The notes beneath the pieces are model-generated. The model had not been told where the DNA came from, did not search any database, and was given only the letters and a program-made list of their open reading frames with translations. Below, in pieces: positions 8,934 to 17,618 of a stretch of DNA of 64,000 bases. Both the position numbers and the translations under genes were made by a program. The stretch is from assembly GCA_023446155.1 (NCBI GenBank), contig JAEXIT010000003.1:62001-126000 (forward strand), in the 5' to 3' direction. The DNA comes from Bacteroidota bacterium (GTDB lineage Bacteria > Bacteroidota > Bacteroidia > Flavobacteriales > Flavobacteriaceae). How positions within the stretch are numbered: position 1 is the stretch's first letter; each line of letters begins with the position of its first letter.

Positions 8934-9563
8934 TTAGGATACGATCGACCAAAAATCGAGTGCCATGCGGGTTTCGTCAATCATTTCCATTAAAAGCATA
9001 CCGTTGGGATCGGAAAGATAGCCAAAGCAAATTTGTTGAGTCGCTTCCAGTGTGCTACCAAAAGTCACTTCGGCAAACCGATCTTCGGTTAACGAACCAA
9101 TAAAATGCATTTGGGTGTTTGGAAATTGCGACAGGTAATTTTTTTCAATAGTATCGGAAACCGATAATAACTGCTGAAGATTTCCCTTTTTTAAGGTAAA
9201 TGTTCCGAATTCAATACAGGAAAAATGTTCAGGTACGATATAGGTTTCTTTTTCAATATCCAGGTAATGGATTTCGACCGTTTTTTTGTCGATGAGTTTT
9301 AAAAAGGAAAGTGCCCCGGGATTGGAGGCAATGTCTTTTTCAATGGCAGTAAGTACGGCGGTGTGTTCGGCCAGAAGAATATTAGCATATTCTCCTTTGT
9401 CATTTTTAGCCAGGCAGTGGAAAACAATTCCTTTTTGCTGTGCGAGGAAATGGTTTTCGAAATCGGAAATGGCTTTTAATAGTGCCGTTTCCGTAACATT
9501 TTCCGTAATACGGAAGCGGGTAAACTCCATTACAGAGGCCTTTTGACGGGTTACTTTTATCAT
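8934..9563 (-). CDS. Uncharacterised protein with two ABM-like (dimeric alpha/beta barrel) halves
   Basis: The 209-residue soluble protein lacks a signal peptide. The N-terminal half (about 12-80: MEFTRFRITENV, then a helix, then GIVFHCLAKNDKGEYANILLA) and the C-terminal half (about 118-205: EFGTFTLKKGN, helix, MHFIGSLTEDRFAEVTF) show the same strand-helix-strand order. This suggests a tandem antibiotic-biosynthesis-monooxygenase-like fold. The internal duplication is my reading of the pattern, and no catalytic residues are recognisable. It is convergent with nothing and separated from the CDF gene by about 80 bp. Confidence 0.6.
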   Translation of the reverse strand: MIKVTRQKASVMEFTRFRITENVTETALLKAISDFENHFLAQQKGIVFHCLAKNDKGEYANILLAEHTAVLTAIEKDIASNPGALSFLKLIDKKTVEIHYLDIEKETYIVPEHFSCIEFGTFTLKKGNLQQLLSVSDTIEKNYLSQFPNTQMHFIGSLTEDRFAEVTFGSTLEATQQICFGYLSDPNGMLLMEMIDETRMALDFWSIVS

Positions 9564-9640
9564 GATGTTATGAGGTTAAATTACTAACAGCACGAAAGTA
9601 GTAGTGGCTGGTGACAACAGTATGTCAGTTGCCGGAAAAA

Positions 9641-10510
9641 TTATTCGTTCGGTTCGATATGAATCAGGATGTGCCCTAATTCCGGAATCCGTTCTTTTAA
9701 AGTGTCTTTTAGTCGGTGCGCGATTTCATGTCCTTCTTTAACAGTAAGTTGTGCATTTACAATAGCATGGAGGTCTACATGGTATTTCATGCCCGATTTA
9801 CGGATAAAGCATTTTTCGGTATCGATAACGCCTTCCACTTGTGTGGAGACGGCGCGTATTTCCTCGATAAGATCGTCGTAAAAATGTTCGTCCATAATTT
9901 CGCCCAAAGCGGGACGGAAGATCAGATAGCTGTTATAGAGAATAAAAAAAGACGCAAACAAAGCTGCCCAATCGTCGGCGGATTCGTAACCTTTACCAAA
10001 AAACAAGGCGATAGAAATCCCAATAAATGCAGCAAGCGACGTAATGGCGTCACTTCGGTGGTGCCAGGCATCGGCCTTTAAGGACGAACTGTTGGTTTCG
10101 ATTCCCTTTTTATAGACCATCCGGAATGAAATCTCTTTCCAGATAATAATGGCACCCAATACGATCAGTGTATACGGTTTTGGCAGATCGTGTGGTGTGT
10201 TGATATTGATGATACTTTCGTAGGCAATGATGGTAGCCGAAGTAATCAGAAAACCGACAACCAGGAAAGTGATCAATGGTTCCGCGCGACCGTGTCCGTA
10301 GGGGTGATTTTTATCGGCGGGTCTATTCGAATATTTAATACCGAATAATACCAGAAAGGAAGCAAAAATATCGGTAGTCGATTCGATCGCATCGGCAATC
10401 AGGGCGTAAGAGTTTCCAAAATAACCGGTTAATCCCTTAATCAGTGCCAGAACGGTATTCCCGATAATACTAAAATAGGTCGTTTTGATAGCGGTTTGTT
10501 CGTTCGTCAT
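9641..10510 (-). CDS. Cation diffusion facilitator (CDF) metal efflux transporter
   Basis: The 289-residue inner-membrane protein has about six helices and the CDF metal-binding motifs: DAIESTTDI (about 40-48, equivalent to the HxxxD/DxxxD site) and the WHHRSDA motif (HxxxD). A cytoplasmic metallochaperone-like C-terminal domain includes HVDLHAIV and GHILIHIEP. Family members exchange Zn2+, Fe2+ or related divalent cations for protons. The helix 2 motif with two Asp points to Mn/Fe-type subfamilies, but substrate is not decidable here. It lies next to a P-type cation ATPase, possibly a shared cation homeostasis region. Confidence 0.9.
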   Translation of the reverse strand: MTNEQTAIKTTYFSIIGNTVLALIKGLTGYFGNSYALIADAIESTTDIFASFLVLFGIKYSNRPADKNHPYGHGRAEPLITFLVVGFLITSATIIAYESIININTPHDLPKPYTLIVLGAIIIWKEISFRMVYKKGIETNSSSLKADAWHHRSDAITSLAAFIGISIALFFGKGYESADDWAALFASFFILYNSYLIFRPALGEIMDEHFYDDLIEEIRAVSTQVEGVIDTEKCFIRKSGMKYHVDLHAIVNAQLTVKEGHEIAHRLKDTLKERIPELGHILIHIEPNE

Positions 10511-10597
10511 AGTAAGCTTCCAAATAGAGGTCGAAATTACATAAAATATAAATGTCCGAAGATTAAAAAACGTTTTAAATCGGATTCGTCCTTTACG

Positions 10598-13096
10598 TTA
10601 TCTTGAATTGCGGTCGTTTAGTCGTTTCCACCCTTTGATCAATTCAAACCAGATGACCGATAAAAATCCAACGAGACCACTAAGTCCTAATAATTTTAGT
10701 GATAAGGTTTCGAACTCAAAAAAGGAGGTCAGAGGTGGAATAAACAACATAAGACCAAGCATCGCTAATGGCAATAGGATGATCCATGTAATCAGATTGT
10801 TTTTATAATGTAATGTTCGTAGGACCGAATAATAAAATGACCGGTTTACCAACGTCAGAAAAATATTTGCAATGATCAAGGTTGTAAATACCATGGTACG
10901 TGTAGTATTTTCGGTATAATCGTTTTGAACCGCAAATTGATACACACCGATGATTCCGGCGGTTATTCCTAATCCTTGTAGGATACTGGTAAAAAGTTCT
11001 TTCCAGTTGAAAAAGGTGGTCGAAAACGGTCGCGGTTTTTTAGCCATACTATTTGCTTCCATCGGTTCGTTTTCATAGATAATGGAGCAGGTAGGCCCCA
11101 TGATCAATTCAAGAAAAATCACGTGAACCGGTGAAAAAATATTCGGATAAATCCACCCTAATGCAAGTGGTAAAAAGACCGTTAAAATGATTGGTATATG
11201 AATGGAGATAATGTACTGGATTGCTTTTTTCAGATTGGTGTAGATGCGTCTTCCCATTGCAATGGCGGTAACCATTTTTGATAAATCATCTTCCAGCAAA
11301 ATCAGCGAAGCTGCCTGTTTGGCTATTTCGGTGCCTTTTTTGCCCATAGCGATACCGATATGCGCTGCTTTTAGTGCCGGTCCGTCGTTGACTCCATCGC
11401 CGGTCATCGCTACGATTTCTCCCTGTGCTTTCAAAGCATTGATGATTTTTAGTTTGGCTTCGGGGTACATCCGGGTGAATACCTGGGTGTTTTGAACCTT
11501 TTGTTGTAATTCCTGTTCGTCCATTCGTACCAGTTCATCCCCGTTTAAACTGTTTTCGCATCCCTTAAACCGGATCTGACGGGCTATGGCTGTAGTCGTT
11601 TCGGCATTGTCGCCCGTTACAATTTTTACCGAAATACCGGCTTTGTAAAATTGCTGGAGGACTTCCCCTATATTTTTTTTCGGCGGATCGTAAAACGCAA
11701 CGATTCCTTTAAAAACAAACGGAAAATCCTGTTGACGCTCCGGGTATTGCTTTCCGTCAAAAGTAGCTTCGGCGACACCGAGAACCCGGTAACCGTCGGA
11801 AGCGAGCTGCTGAATCGCATTGGTGATTTTATTCCGTTGCATATCGCTAAAAGGGATGCAATTTAAAAAAGCTTCGGGCGCTCCTTTGGCGGCAATAATC
11901 CGGTTTTTGGATGAATTTTCGAAAATATGAGTCATCATGGGCGGTTTACCACCTAAAGGATATTCGTGTGACATTTTATAGCCCGCCCGCTCATCGTGAT
12001 CATGTGTTTCTTTGTAGGCCTCGTGAAGTGCTATTTCCATTGGATCAAAAGGGATTGGTTCGCTGGACCACATCGCCATACGGATGATTTCACGGACTTC
12101 TTCATTGGAATTCCCGGAATAATCTGTTATCGTATCGGTTTGGAACGAATAGATTTTGGCCAGGCTCATTTTGTTTTCGGTCAGTGTTCCGGTTTTATCC
12201 GTACAAATTACAGTAGCACTGCCAAGGGTTTCTACCGTTTTCATTTGTTTGACCAGTATTCCCAAACGCATTAAACGCCAGGCGCCGAGTGCCATAAAAG
12301 TGGTAAAAGCAACTGGGATTTCTTCCGGAAGTATGCTCATGGCAAGTGTTAGCGCTTGAAGTAAACTATCGAGCAGGTTTCGGGAATGATAAAAATTAAT
12401 ACTCCATACGATCAGGAAGATAATAGCGCCAAAAAGCACCATCTTTTTGACAAAATTTCCGATCTGTTGCTCGAGGGGTGTTTTTTCTTCTTTAATACTC
12501 TCAAGACTTTTTCCGATTTGCCCCAATCGGGTTTGATTTCCAATGGCCGTAACGGTAGCAATCGCAAGTCCGCTTATAACGGTGGTCCCCTGATAAAGAT
12601 ACGGATTCTGACTCGCAGGATCTTTAGCGACCGAAAGGGACTCGCCGGTAAGAATGGATTCGTTTACCGAAAAATCGTTAGCTTGTATAATCCTAGCGTC
12701 GGCAGCAATAGACGTTCCTTCTTCCACCACAAGGCTGTCGCCCACAACGAGTTCGGTACTTTTTATTTTTTCGGAAATGCCATTGCGGATCACGGTACAT
12801 TCCGGTTCGGTATAGGCCTTTAATTTTTCAAGCGCATTCCGACTTCGGGAATCCTGATATAATGAGATGGCCGCAACCAGGACAATGGCGGAGGCGAGGA
12901 AAGTCGCATCGCCTGTATCACCGCTAATAAAATACAATAATGCTGCAACCAAAAGGAGTGCCACCATTGGTTCTTTGAGCAATTCTTTTACGGCTTTTCC
13001 GAATCCGTTTTCCTTTTCGTAGTTGACTTCGTTTTTACCGTATTTTTTTCGGGATTCGAGTACTTCCCGAGTGGTAAGTCCTTTACGATCCTGCAT
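10598..13096 (-). CDS. Cation-translocating P-type ATPase (Ca2+-ATPase-like)
   Basis: The 832-residue protein has the full P-type ATPase order: N-terminal cation-ATPase domain, membrane helices, actuator domain with TGES (about 154-157), the phosphorylation motif DKTGTLT, a nucleotide-binding domain with KGAPE, the hinge TGDGVNDGPALKAAHIG, and six C-terminal helices. The PEEIPVAF segment in helix M4 matches the Ca2+-transporting (SERCA/PMCA type) and not the heavy-metal type, and there is no N-terminal metal-binding domain. It most likely exports Ca2+ or Mn2+. It is 11 bp downstream of an exported hydrolase gene and likely cotranscribed with it. Confidence 0.9.
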   Translation of the reverse strand: MQDRKGLTTREVLESRKKYGKNEVNYEKENGFGKAVKELLKEPMVALLLVAALLYFISGDTGDATFLASAIVLVAAISLYQDSRSRNALEKLKAYTEPECTVIRNGISEKIKSTELVVGDSLVVEEGTSIAADARIIQANDFSVNESILTGESLSVAKDPASQNPYLYQGTTVISGLAIATVTAIGNQTRLGQIGKSLESIKEEKTPLEQQIGNFVKKMVLFGAIIFLIVWSINFYHSRNLLDSLLQALTLAMSILPEEIPVAFTTFMALGAWRLMRLGILVKQMKTVETLGSATVICTDKTGTLTENKMSLAKIYSFQTDTITDYSGNSNEEVREIIRMAMWSSEPIPFDPMEIALHEAYKETHDHDERAGYKMSHEYPLGGKPPMMTHIFENSSKNRIIAAKGAPEAFLNCIPFSDMQRNKITNAIQQLASDGYRVLGVAEATFDGKQYPERQQDFPFVFKGIVAFYDPPKKNIGEVLQQFYKAGISVKIVTGDNAETTTAIARQIRFKGCENSLNGDELVRMDEQELQQKVQNTQVFTRMYPEAKLKIINALKAQGEIVAMTGDGVNDGPALKAAHIGIAMGKKGTEIAKQAASLILLEDDLSKMVTAIAMGRRIYTNLKKAIQYIISIHIPIILTVFLPLALGWIYPNIFSPVHVIFLELIMGPTCSIIYENEPMEANSMAKKPRPFSTTFFNWKELFTSILQGLGITAGIIGVYQFAVQNDYTENTTRTMVFTTLIIANIFLTLVNRSFYYSVLRTLHYKNNLITWIILLPLAMLGLMLFIPPLTSFFEFETLSLKLLGLSGLVGFLSVIWFELIKGWKRLNDRNSR

Positions 13097-13107
13097 GGCT
13101 TGTAAGA

Positions 13108-13917
13108 TTAAGGTTTTATAAAACTGTTTATTTTTTGCATATAGTTATCGCCAAAATCATGCTGTGATAATTTGGTAAAACCTTCCAGATGATTTCCATC
13201 AAATTCAATTAATTGTCGGTTTTTGGCCATTTCAGAAAATAACTTACTGTCGGCAGCAGTAGTCATGTTATCCTGTTTTCCGGCAAAAAGGAGATAAGGA
13301 CACTGAATAGCGGGCGATAATTTCCGGATGTTGAAATTCGTATCGGGTAGGAGTATCGTTTTGTTTTTAGCCAGTTTGATTTTGGCTGCAATAACATTCG
13401 GATCGAATACCAAACCTTCTGCAATTACAAAATCAACCGACTGTTTTTGCAGGGCTATATTCGTCATAATGGTTCCCATTGATAGCGCCCAAATACCGGT
13501 TTTGTTATTTTTAATGTTGGTTTTGGTCCATTGGATCACAGCTTTCAGATCGGTTGCAAATTCATTATAATACAGATAATCAGTATTGATGGTAAAATCC
13601 TGACTTTGCCCGAAACCGCGGTAGTCAAAAAGAACTACGGTATAGCCATTATTAGATGCCACCCATGCCTGATTGAGCCAGTATGACATATTTCCCGAGT
13701 CACCATATGCGAGAATCAGAGTTGTTTTTTTATTATTTTCCGGATTCGCCTGAAGGGTCCAGGAAAGTAATGTAAAGCCATCGGAAGTAGTAATGGTATT
13801 CGAGGTGTAGTGTAGCGAAAAATCTTCCGGTTTTGCGATATAGTTTTTGTCCGGCTTTAAGGCCCAGCTGTTAACGACCGACAATAAAAAAAGGAGAGAA
13901 ATACAATACTTTGCCAT
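13108..13917 (-). CDS. Exported alpha/beta hydrolase
   Basis: The 269-residue protein has a signal peptide (MAKYCISLLFLLSVVNSWA) and an alpha/beta-hydrolase core. The oxyanion region TLILAYGDSGNMS is followed by the VVLFDYRGFGQS strand, the nucleophile elbow ALSMG (GxSxG-like with Ala first, near residue 145), an acid in LLFAGKQDN and a late histidine in FDGNHLEGF. The substrate is unknown. It probably acts in the periplasm and is transcribed just ahead of the cation ATPase. Confidence 0.82.
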   Translation of the reverse strand: MAKYCISLLFLLSVVNSWALKPDKNYIAKPEDFSLHYTSNTITTSDGFTLLSWTLQANPENNKKTTLILAYGDSGNMSYWLNQAWVASNNGYTVVLFDYRGFGQSQDFTINTDYLYYNEFATDLKAVIQWTKTNIKNNKTGIWALSMGTIMTNIALQKQSVDFVIAEGLVFDPNVIAAKIKLAKNKTILLPDTNFNIRKLSPAIQCPYLLFAGKQDNMTTAADSKLFSEMAKNRQLIEFDGNHLEGFTKLSQHDFGDNYMQKINSFIKP

Positions 13918-14130
13918 GGGGGAATGTATTTGAATTTTGGATTTCCTTAAAAGTACCGATTATTTAGCCAACATCAAAGATATTTTTCTTTTTTGATTGG
14001 TTTGCGGAGTTGAATTCTCTCGGTAAGTGTATTGAACCGATTTGTAGTTGTAAAAGTGTCGGAAAATAAATTCAGATCCGCCAGTTCAACGTTTTTTGAC
14101 GGGAGAATAGACTGCTTAAAATAGTTTGAT

Positions 14131-14191
14131 GGCGTACTACTTTTAGGTCAGGCGTACTAAATAAAGTTAAAATTAGTGCAAGTGTACTAAT
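14131..14191 (+). promoter_or_regulatory. Candidate operator array upstream of the TetR gene
   Basis: Three direct repeats G(C/T)GTACTA start at 14132, 14152 and 14182, i.e. 20 and 30 bp apart, so all face the same side of the helix. The third lies in a 20-bp inverted repeat (14172-14191) with perfect ATTAGT/ACTAAT arms. The array ends directly before the -7 element, a position suited to autorepression. Confidence 0.6.
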
Positions 14192-14196
14192 TTTTA

Positions 14197-14204
14197 TACT
14201 TTTG
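14197..14204 (+). promoter_or_regulatory. -7 element of the TetR gene
   Basis: TACTTTTG is a full match to TAnnTTTG and ends four bases before the ATG at 14209. Transcription would therefore start at or very near the start codon, implying a leaderless or nearly leaderless mRNA. No clear TTG lies 19 bp upstream. Confidence 0.6.
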
Positions 14205-14208
14205 TAGG

Positions 14209-14835
14209 ATGAACAAAACCAAAAAGAAAATATTGGAAGCGGCTTTACAGCTTTTCAATACGTATGGATTACCGAATGTGAGTCAGCGAAAAATCTCGGA
14301 TCATTTGGGAATAAGTCCCGGAAATTTAACCTATCATTTTAAAAAGAAAGAAAATATAGAGGAAGCTTTGTATTTTGATCTGGTCAACTGGATCAGTGAG
14401 GAATTTAGACAGATGGGCGAGAAGGAGGTAAGTTTGCAGAATCTGATTACTTTTGTAGATAGTTTTTTTGTAACAATCTATAGTTATCGTTTTGTTTATC
14501 TGGATATTGTACATTTGATGCGTAATAACGATGTTATTTCGGCGCATTATAAACAGTTGATCATTTCACGTAAGTTACAGTTTTTACGGATGATCGAACA
14601 ATTTATCGATTCCGGTCTGTTTCGCGAAGCCGAATTATTGGACGAATATGAAATGTTATACAAGCGTATTCAGATCATCTTGGATTTTTATCTTTCGGCC
14701 GAAGAAATCACCGAAAATGCAGTTGGTTATCGTCCAATGGGGAATCATACCCTTTTGTTTATGCATTCCATTTATCCATATCTGACTTTACAAGGGAAAA
14801 AACAATTTCAGGAAATTTTGCCGCTTTATGAATAA
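14209..14835 (+). CDS. TetR/AcrR-family transcriptional regulator
   Basis: The 208-residue protein has a classical N-terminal TetR helix-turn-helix (residues 3-50: KKKILEAALQLFNTYG, SQRKISDHLGISPGNLTYHF) and an all-helical C-terminal ligand-binding/dimerisation domain that I cannot assign to a ligand class. Homologues in Bacteroidetes are usually local repressors. The upstream region carries phased direct repeats and a palindrome overlapping the promoter, consistent with autoregulation. The gene is divergent from the hydrolase/ATPase unit and convergent with an SRPBCC gene, so the target could be either side. Confidence 0.9.
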   Translation: MNKTKKKILEAALQLFNTYGLPNVSQRKISDHLGISPGNLTYHFKKKENIEEALYFDLVNWISEEFRQMGEKEVSLQNLITFVDSFFVTIYSYRFVYLDIVHLMRNNDVISAHYKQLIISRKLQFLRMIEQFIDSGLFREAELLDEYEMLYKRIQIILDFYLSAEEITENAVGYRPMGNHTLLFMHSIYPYLTLQGKKQFQEILPLYE

Positions 14836-14859
14836 GTATCGGAATCTCGGGTTGTACCG

Positions 14860-15303
14860 TTATAAACTATTTTCCGCAATTTTCTTTACAATTTCCAACG
14901 CCTGTGGAAATTTTTGATTAAAATAGGCCTCAAAATCTTCGGGAATGTCCATGCTCACTTCCAATTGGGTGACGTCCTCCAAACGGATCAGAATATAATT
15001 TTCGGTAATGCCGGACCATTTTTTCGTTTCCTCGTTTAAAGGCTCGCGCTGACCGTTTTTTAGAATACCAAGATGTTTAAATGACATCAATTTATTCGGT
15101 ACCAGTTGATCGATTATACTATACATTCCGTTTTGATGATCATCTACAAACAGAATCGAGCTCCCTTCTTTCCAGTCGGAAACCGCAGTGGAACCGGCAC
15201 TAAAAACATGAACCCATTTTTCGTAATTGCTAATTTCCCATAACGCATTCCATACGGTCGCTGGTGATGCTTTGATATCGATTTTAAATTGTAGTATTTT
15301 CAT
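14860..15303 (-). CDS. SRPBCC-fold (polyketide cyclase/START-like) protein
   Basis: The 147-residue single-domain protein begins with the SRPBCC pattern QFKIDIKASPATVWNALW and ends with a long C-terminal helix (EAYFNQKFPQALEIVKKIAE). These helix-grip proteins bind hydrophobic ligands. No catalytic motif is visible. It is 46 bp downstream of a second SRPBCC gene on the same strand and probably belongs to the same transcript. Confidence 0.82.
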   Translation of the reverse strand: MKILQFKIDIKASPATVWNALWEISNYEKWVHVFSAGSTAVSDWKEGSSILFVDDHQNGMYSIIDQLVPNKLMSFKHLGILKNGQREPLNEETKKWSGITENYILIRLEDVTQLEVSMDIPEDFEAYFNQKFPQALEIVKKIAENSL

Positions 15304-15349
15304 AGTATCGCAGCTTAATTTAGTTTAAAAGATGTTGTCTAAATAATGA

Positions 15350-15820
15350 TTACTGACCAAAATCAGGAAAACGGTCGGCTACCAGAGTTAAATGGACATG
15401 ATGTTCCAAAAGTGCTTTTAAAGCGGCAAGAACCAATGTAAAACCTTCGGTGGAATTGCGGACATCAGCAATAATCTCGTCTACGGTTCCGTCGTAACCG
15501 GAATCGGTAATGCTTACAAAAGTGGTGTGGTCTTCCCGTGCGCTAAATGTAAATTCTACCGTGGTTGGCCATTCGATCACGATACGCTTGTTTGGTTCGA
15601 TGGTTTTTACGGTTATCGTAACGGAATGTTGGTACATTTCCCAATCCCATTGTACGGATTTCCCGGCTTCGAGTGGTCCACTACTTTTGGTAAACCAGAA
15701 TTTCGTTGTAATCTCCGGATTTACAAAGGCTTCAAATACTTCAGACACGGGTCTGCGGATGAGCATGGCGGCTTTGGCACTATAGGTTTGTGGATGCATA
15801 AAATCGTTTTTAGGAGCCAT
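15350..15820 (-). CDS. SRPBCC / AHSA1-family protein
   Basis: The 156-residue protein shows the AHSA1-like start KAAMLIRRPVSEVFEAFVNPEITTKFWF, the central W-rich VQWDWEMY strand and RIVIEWPTTVEFTF, typical of the activator-of-Hsp90-like SRPBCC family common in Bacteroidetes. The ligand is unknown. The 5' end overlaps the 3' end of the PhnB-like gene by 11 bp, indicating translational coupling. Confidence 0.85.
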   Translation of the reverse strand: MAPKNDFMHPQTYSAKAAMLIRRPVSEVFEAFVNPEITTKFWFTKSSGPLEAGKSVQWDWEMYQHSVTITVKTIEPNKRIVIEWPTTVEFTFSAREDHTTFVSITDSGYDGTVDEIIADVRNSTEGFTLVLAALKALLEHHVHLTLVADRFPDFGQ

Positions 15821-16295
15821 TATAGGCTTGTTGTAGGATCGTAATGTCTAGTTTGTCCATTTGTAGTAATGCCATCATTACGCGATGGGATTTTTCAGGA
15901 TCGTTAGAACCCATAAGTTCGCCCATACTTGCGGGTACAATTTGCCAGGAAACACCGTATCGATCCTGTACCCATCCGCATTTTTGTTGCTGACCGCCTT
16001 CGGAAAGTTTGGCCCATAAAAGATCAATTTCGTCCTGATGGTGACAATTTACGACAAATGATATGGCTGGTGTAAAAGTAAATTGCGGACCGCCATTCAG
16101 TGCAACAAACTCCTGACCTTCGAGTAGAAAGCTGGCTGTCATTAACGTCCCGGCAGGCGCCGGACCGCCTTCACTGTAATAGCTGGTCTTGAGTACGCGG
16201 GCATTGTTGAAAATGGAAATATAGAAATTCATGGCTTCTTCCGCCTGATTGTTAAACCAGAGAAAAGGGGTTATTTTTTGAATAGGCTTGTCCAT
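15810..16295 (-). CDS. PhnB-like VOC superfamily protein
   Basis: The 161-residue protein matches the PhnB/3-demethylubiquinone-9 3-methyltransferase-like branch of the VOC fold: TPFLWFNNQAEEAMNFY near the N-terminus, SYYSEGGPAPAGTLMTASF, then CGWVQDRYGVSWQIVP near residue 125. Annotation as a methyltransferase is traditional but not supported, and the real role is probably binding or resistance. It heads a small operon with two SRPBCC genes. Confidence 0.85.
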   Translation of the reverse strand: MDKPIQKITPFLWFNNQAEEAMNFYISIFNNARVLKTSYYSEGGPAPAGTLMTASFLLEGQEFVALNGGPQFTFTPAISFVVNCHHQDEIDLLWAKLSEGGQQQKCGWVQDRYGVSWQIVPASMGELMGSNDPEKSHRVMMALLQMDKLDITILQQAYNGS

Positions 16296-16364
16296 AATCG
16301 CTTATTTTTTTGATTGCTATCTCAAATTTAGCAGAATTGTAGGAATAAAAGAAGTGTTTGTGCC

Positions 16365-17045
16365 TTAAAACGCTATCCAATGATAGTAGTAATTCAGAAA
16401 ATGAAAAAGATTTCCGAAAGCATGTGCCAGGATTACCGGTCCTAATTTTTGGTATTTCAGATAATAAATACCAATTACAAGTGTCAACGTTAAAGTTGAA
16501 GTCAGCATGCCCCAACCCTGATAGGTGTGGAAAGCGCTACGCAATAAAAAACTTAGCAATAAGGGCACAACCGGAGTTAGTGTTTCGAACCGTTTAAAAA
16601 GATAGCCCGTAAGTAAAACTTCTTCATAAATAGAGTTGATCAGTAGGATGCATCCAATACTAAGCCAGCCCGTTGTAAAATGTGCCGATGGCATTTCGAT
16701 GCCTAATCCCGAAGTGATCTTCGTCGCGAAAATGTTTAAAAACATCCGTGTCAGAACCAAAACCAATGCGGTAGCAATATAATAAAAGTGAAAATCAAGT
16801 TTAAAATCAGATAATTTCCATTTTCGGTATTTTAGAAGTAAAGCAATAACTGCGAAAGCGAACGTTTCATAGAGTAGTATTTCTATAAAACTGCTATCAT
16901 CGTATGTTTGAATAATTCCTTGACTGCGTTTTATGAGACTTTGTGTGGAAGCATAGATAAAAGGACCAAAACCGATGATAACCACGAGCAGGAACTCCAT
17001 ACAGGTTCCTGCCATTTTGATATATCGGGTTAATGGTCTCTCCAT
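16365..17045 (-). CDS. CPBP-family intramembrane metalloprotease homologue
   Basis: The 226-residue membrane protein has about six helices and the CPBP (Abi, CAAX protease/bacteriocin-processing) motifs: SIYEEVLLTGYLFKRF with the EExxxxR-like pair (the Arg is shifted), FHTYQG with histidine, and HAFGNLFHF. The first motif is less canonical than EExxFR, so activity is uncertain. It ends 320 residues short of nothing unusual in length. It lies 2 bp downstream of a VOC lipoprotein gene and is probably cotranscribed. Confidence 0.8.
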   Translation of the reverse strand: MERPLTRYIKMAGTCMEFLLVVIIGFGPFIYASTQSLIKRSQGIIQTYDDSSFIEILLYETFAFAVIALLLKYRKWKLSDFKLDFHFYYIATALVLVLTRMFLNIFATKITSGLGIEMPSAHFTTGWLSIGCILLINSIYEEVLLTGYLFKRFETLTPVVPLLLSFLLRSAFHTYQGWGMLTSTLTLTLVIGIYYLKYQKLGPVILAHAFGNLFHFLNYYYHWIAF

Positions 17046-17047
17046 TT

Positions 17048-17545
17048 TTAGGGTTTGTATATTCCGTTAAAAAGAATCACACGCCATTTGTCCGGATCTT
17101 CATAGGTTTCACTTTTTCCGTTCCAATAGGGATTTTCCGGGGGTACGGAGCGTAGTCCAAAATCGGTCATTCGTTGTACGGCCTGATGGTATTTTTCGGG
17201 CGTATCGAAATAAAAAACCAATAGGTTTTCGCGAGTGGGTTCCGGTAATGCGGTTTGGCTGTTGTGTTGGGTAAACTCCAGGTGATACTGTTCGCCGAGA
17301 AGACCTAACATAACGCCATCATAGCCGTCGTGACCGGAAAAGGAACCCAATTCTTTGAGTCCTAAAGCTTCTTTGTAAAACGCTACGACCGCTTTTAAAT
17401 TATTGGTTGGCCGTGCGATTCGGAACTGAACGGCGCTTAAACTACTGGTGTTTTCGTTCATTTTAACTGTTGTTTTGGTTTTGTTCTCACAGCCGGTTAT
17501 CAGAAATAGCCCGGTAAAAACGGCTGCTGCTAAAAAATGTTTCAT
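17048..17545 (-). CDS. Exported VOC-fold lipoprotein (glyoxalase-like)
   Basis: The 165-residue protein begins with a lipoprotein signal peptide ending in the lipobox LITGC (Cys19). It is followed by one glyoxalase/bleomycin-resistance (VOC) domain: VQFRIARPTNNLKAVVAFY, LGLKELGSFSGHDGYDG and a C-terminal YEDPDKWRVILFN strand. VOC proteins are normally cytoplasmic, so membrane anchoring is unusual. Metal ligands such as a late Glu and an early His are not clear. Confidence 0.8.
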   Translation of the reverse strand: MKHFLAAAVFTGLFLITGCENKTKTTVKMNENTSSLSAVQFRIARPTNNLKAVVAFYKEALGLKELGSFSGHDGYDGVMLGLLGEQYHLEFTQHNSQTALPEPTRENLLVFYFDTPEKYHQAVQRMTDFGLRSVPPENPYWNGKSETYEDPDKWRVILFNGIYKP

Positions 17546-17618
17546 GTGATTTTTTTAGCAAAGTTCTGGTAAAACTATAGGGACATCAAGTGCGGTATTA
17601 CGGTTAAAAGAACCAATT

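Noticed and set aside
16252..16597. Overlapping small frames near 16.3-16.6 kb
   Set aside because: They are antisense or out-of-frame reads of the CPBP gene and the spacer, with no start signal.
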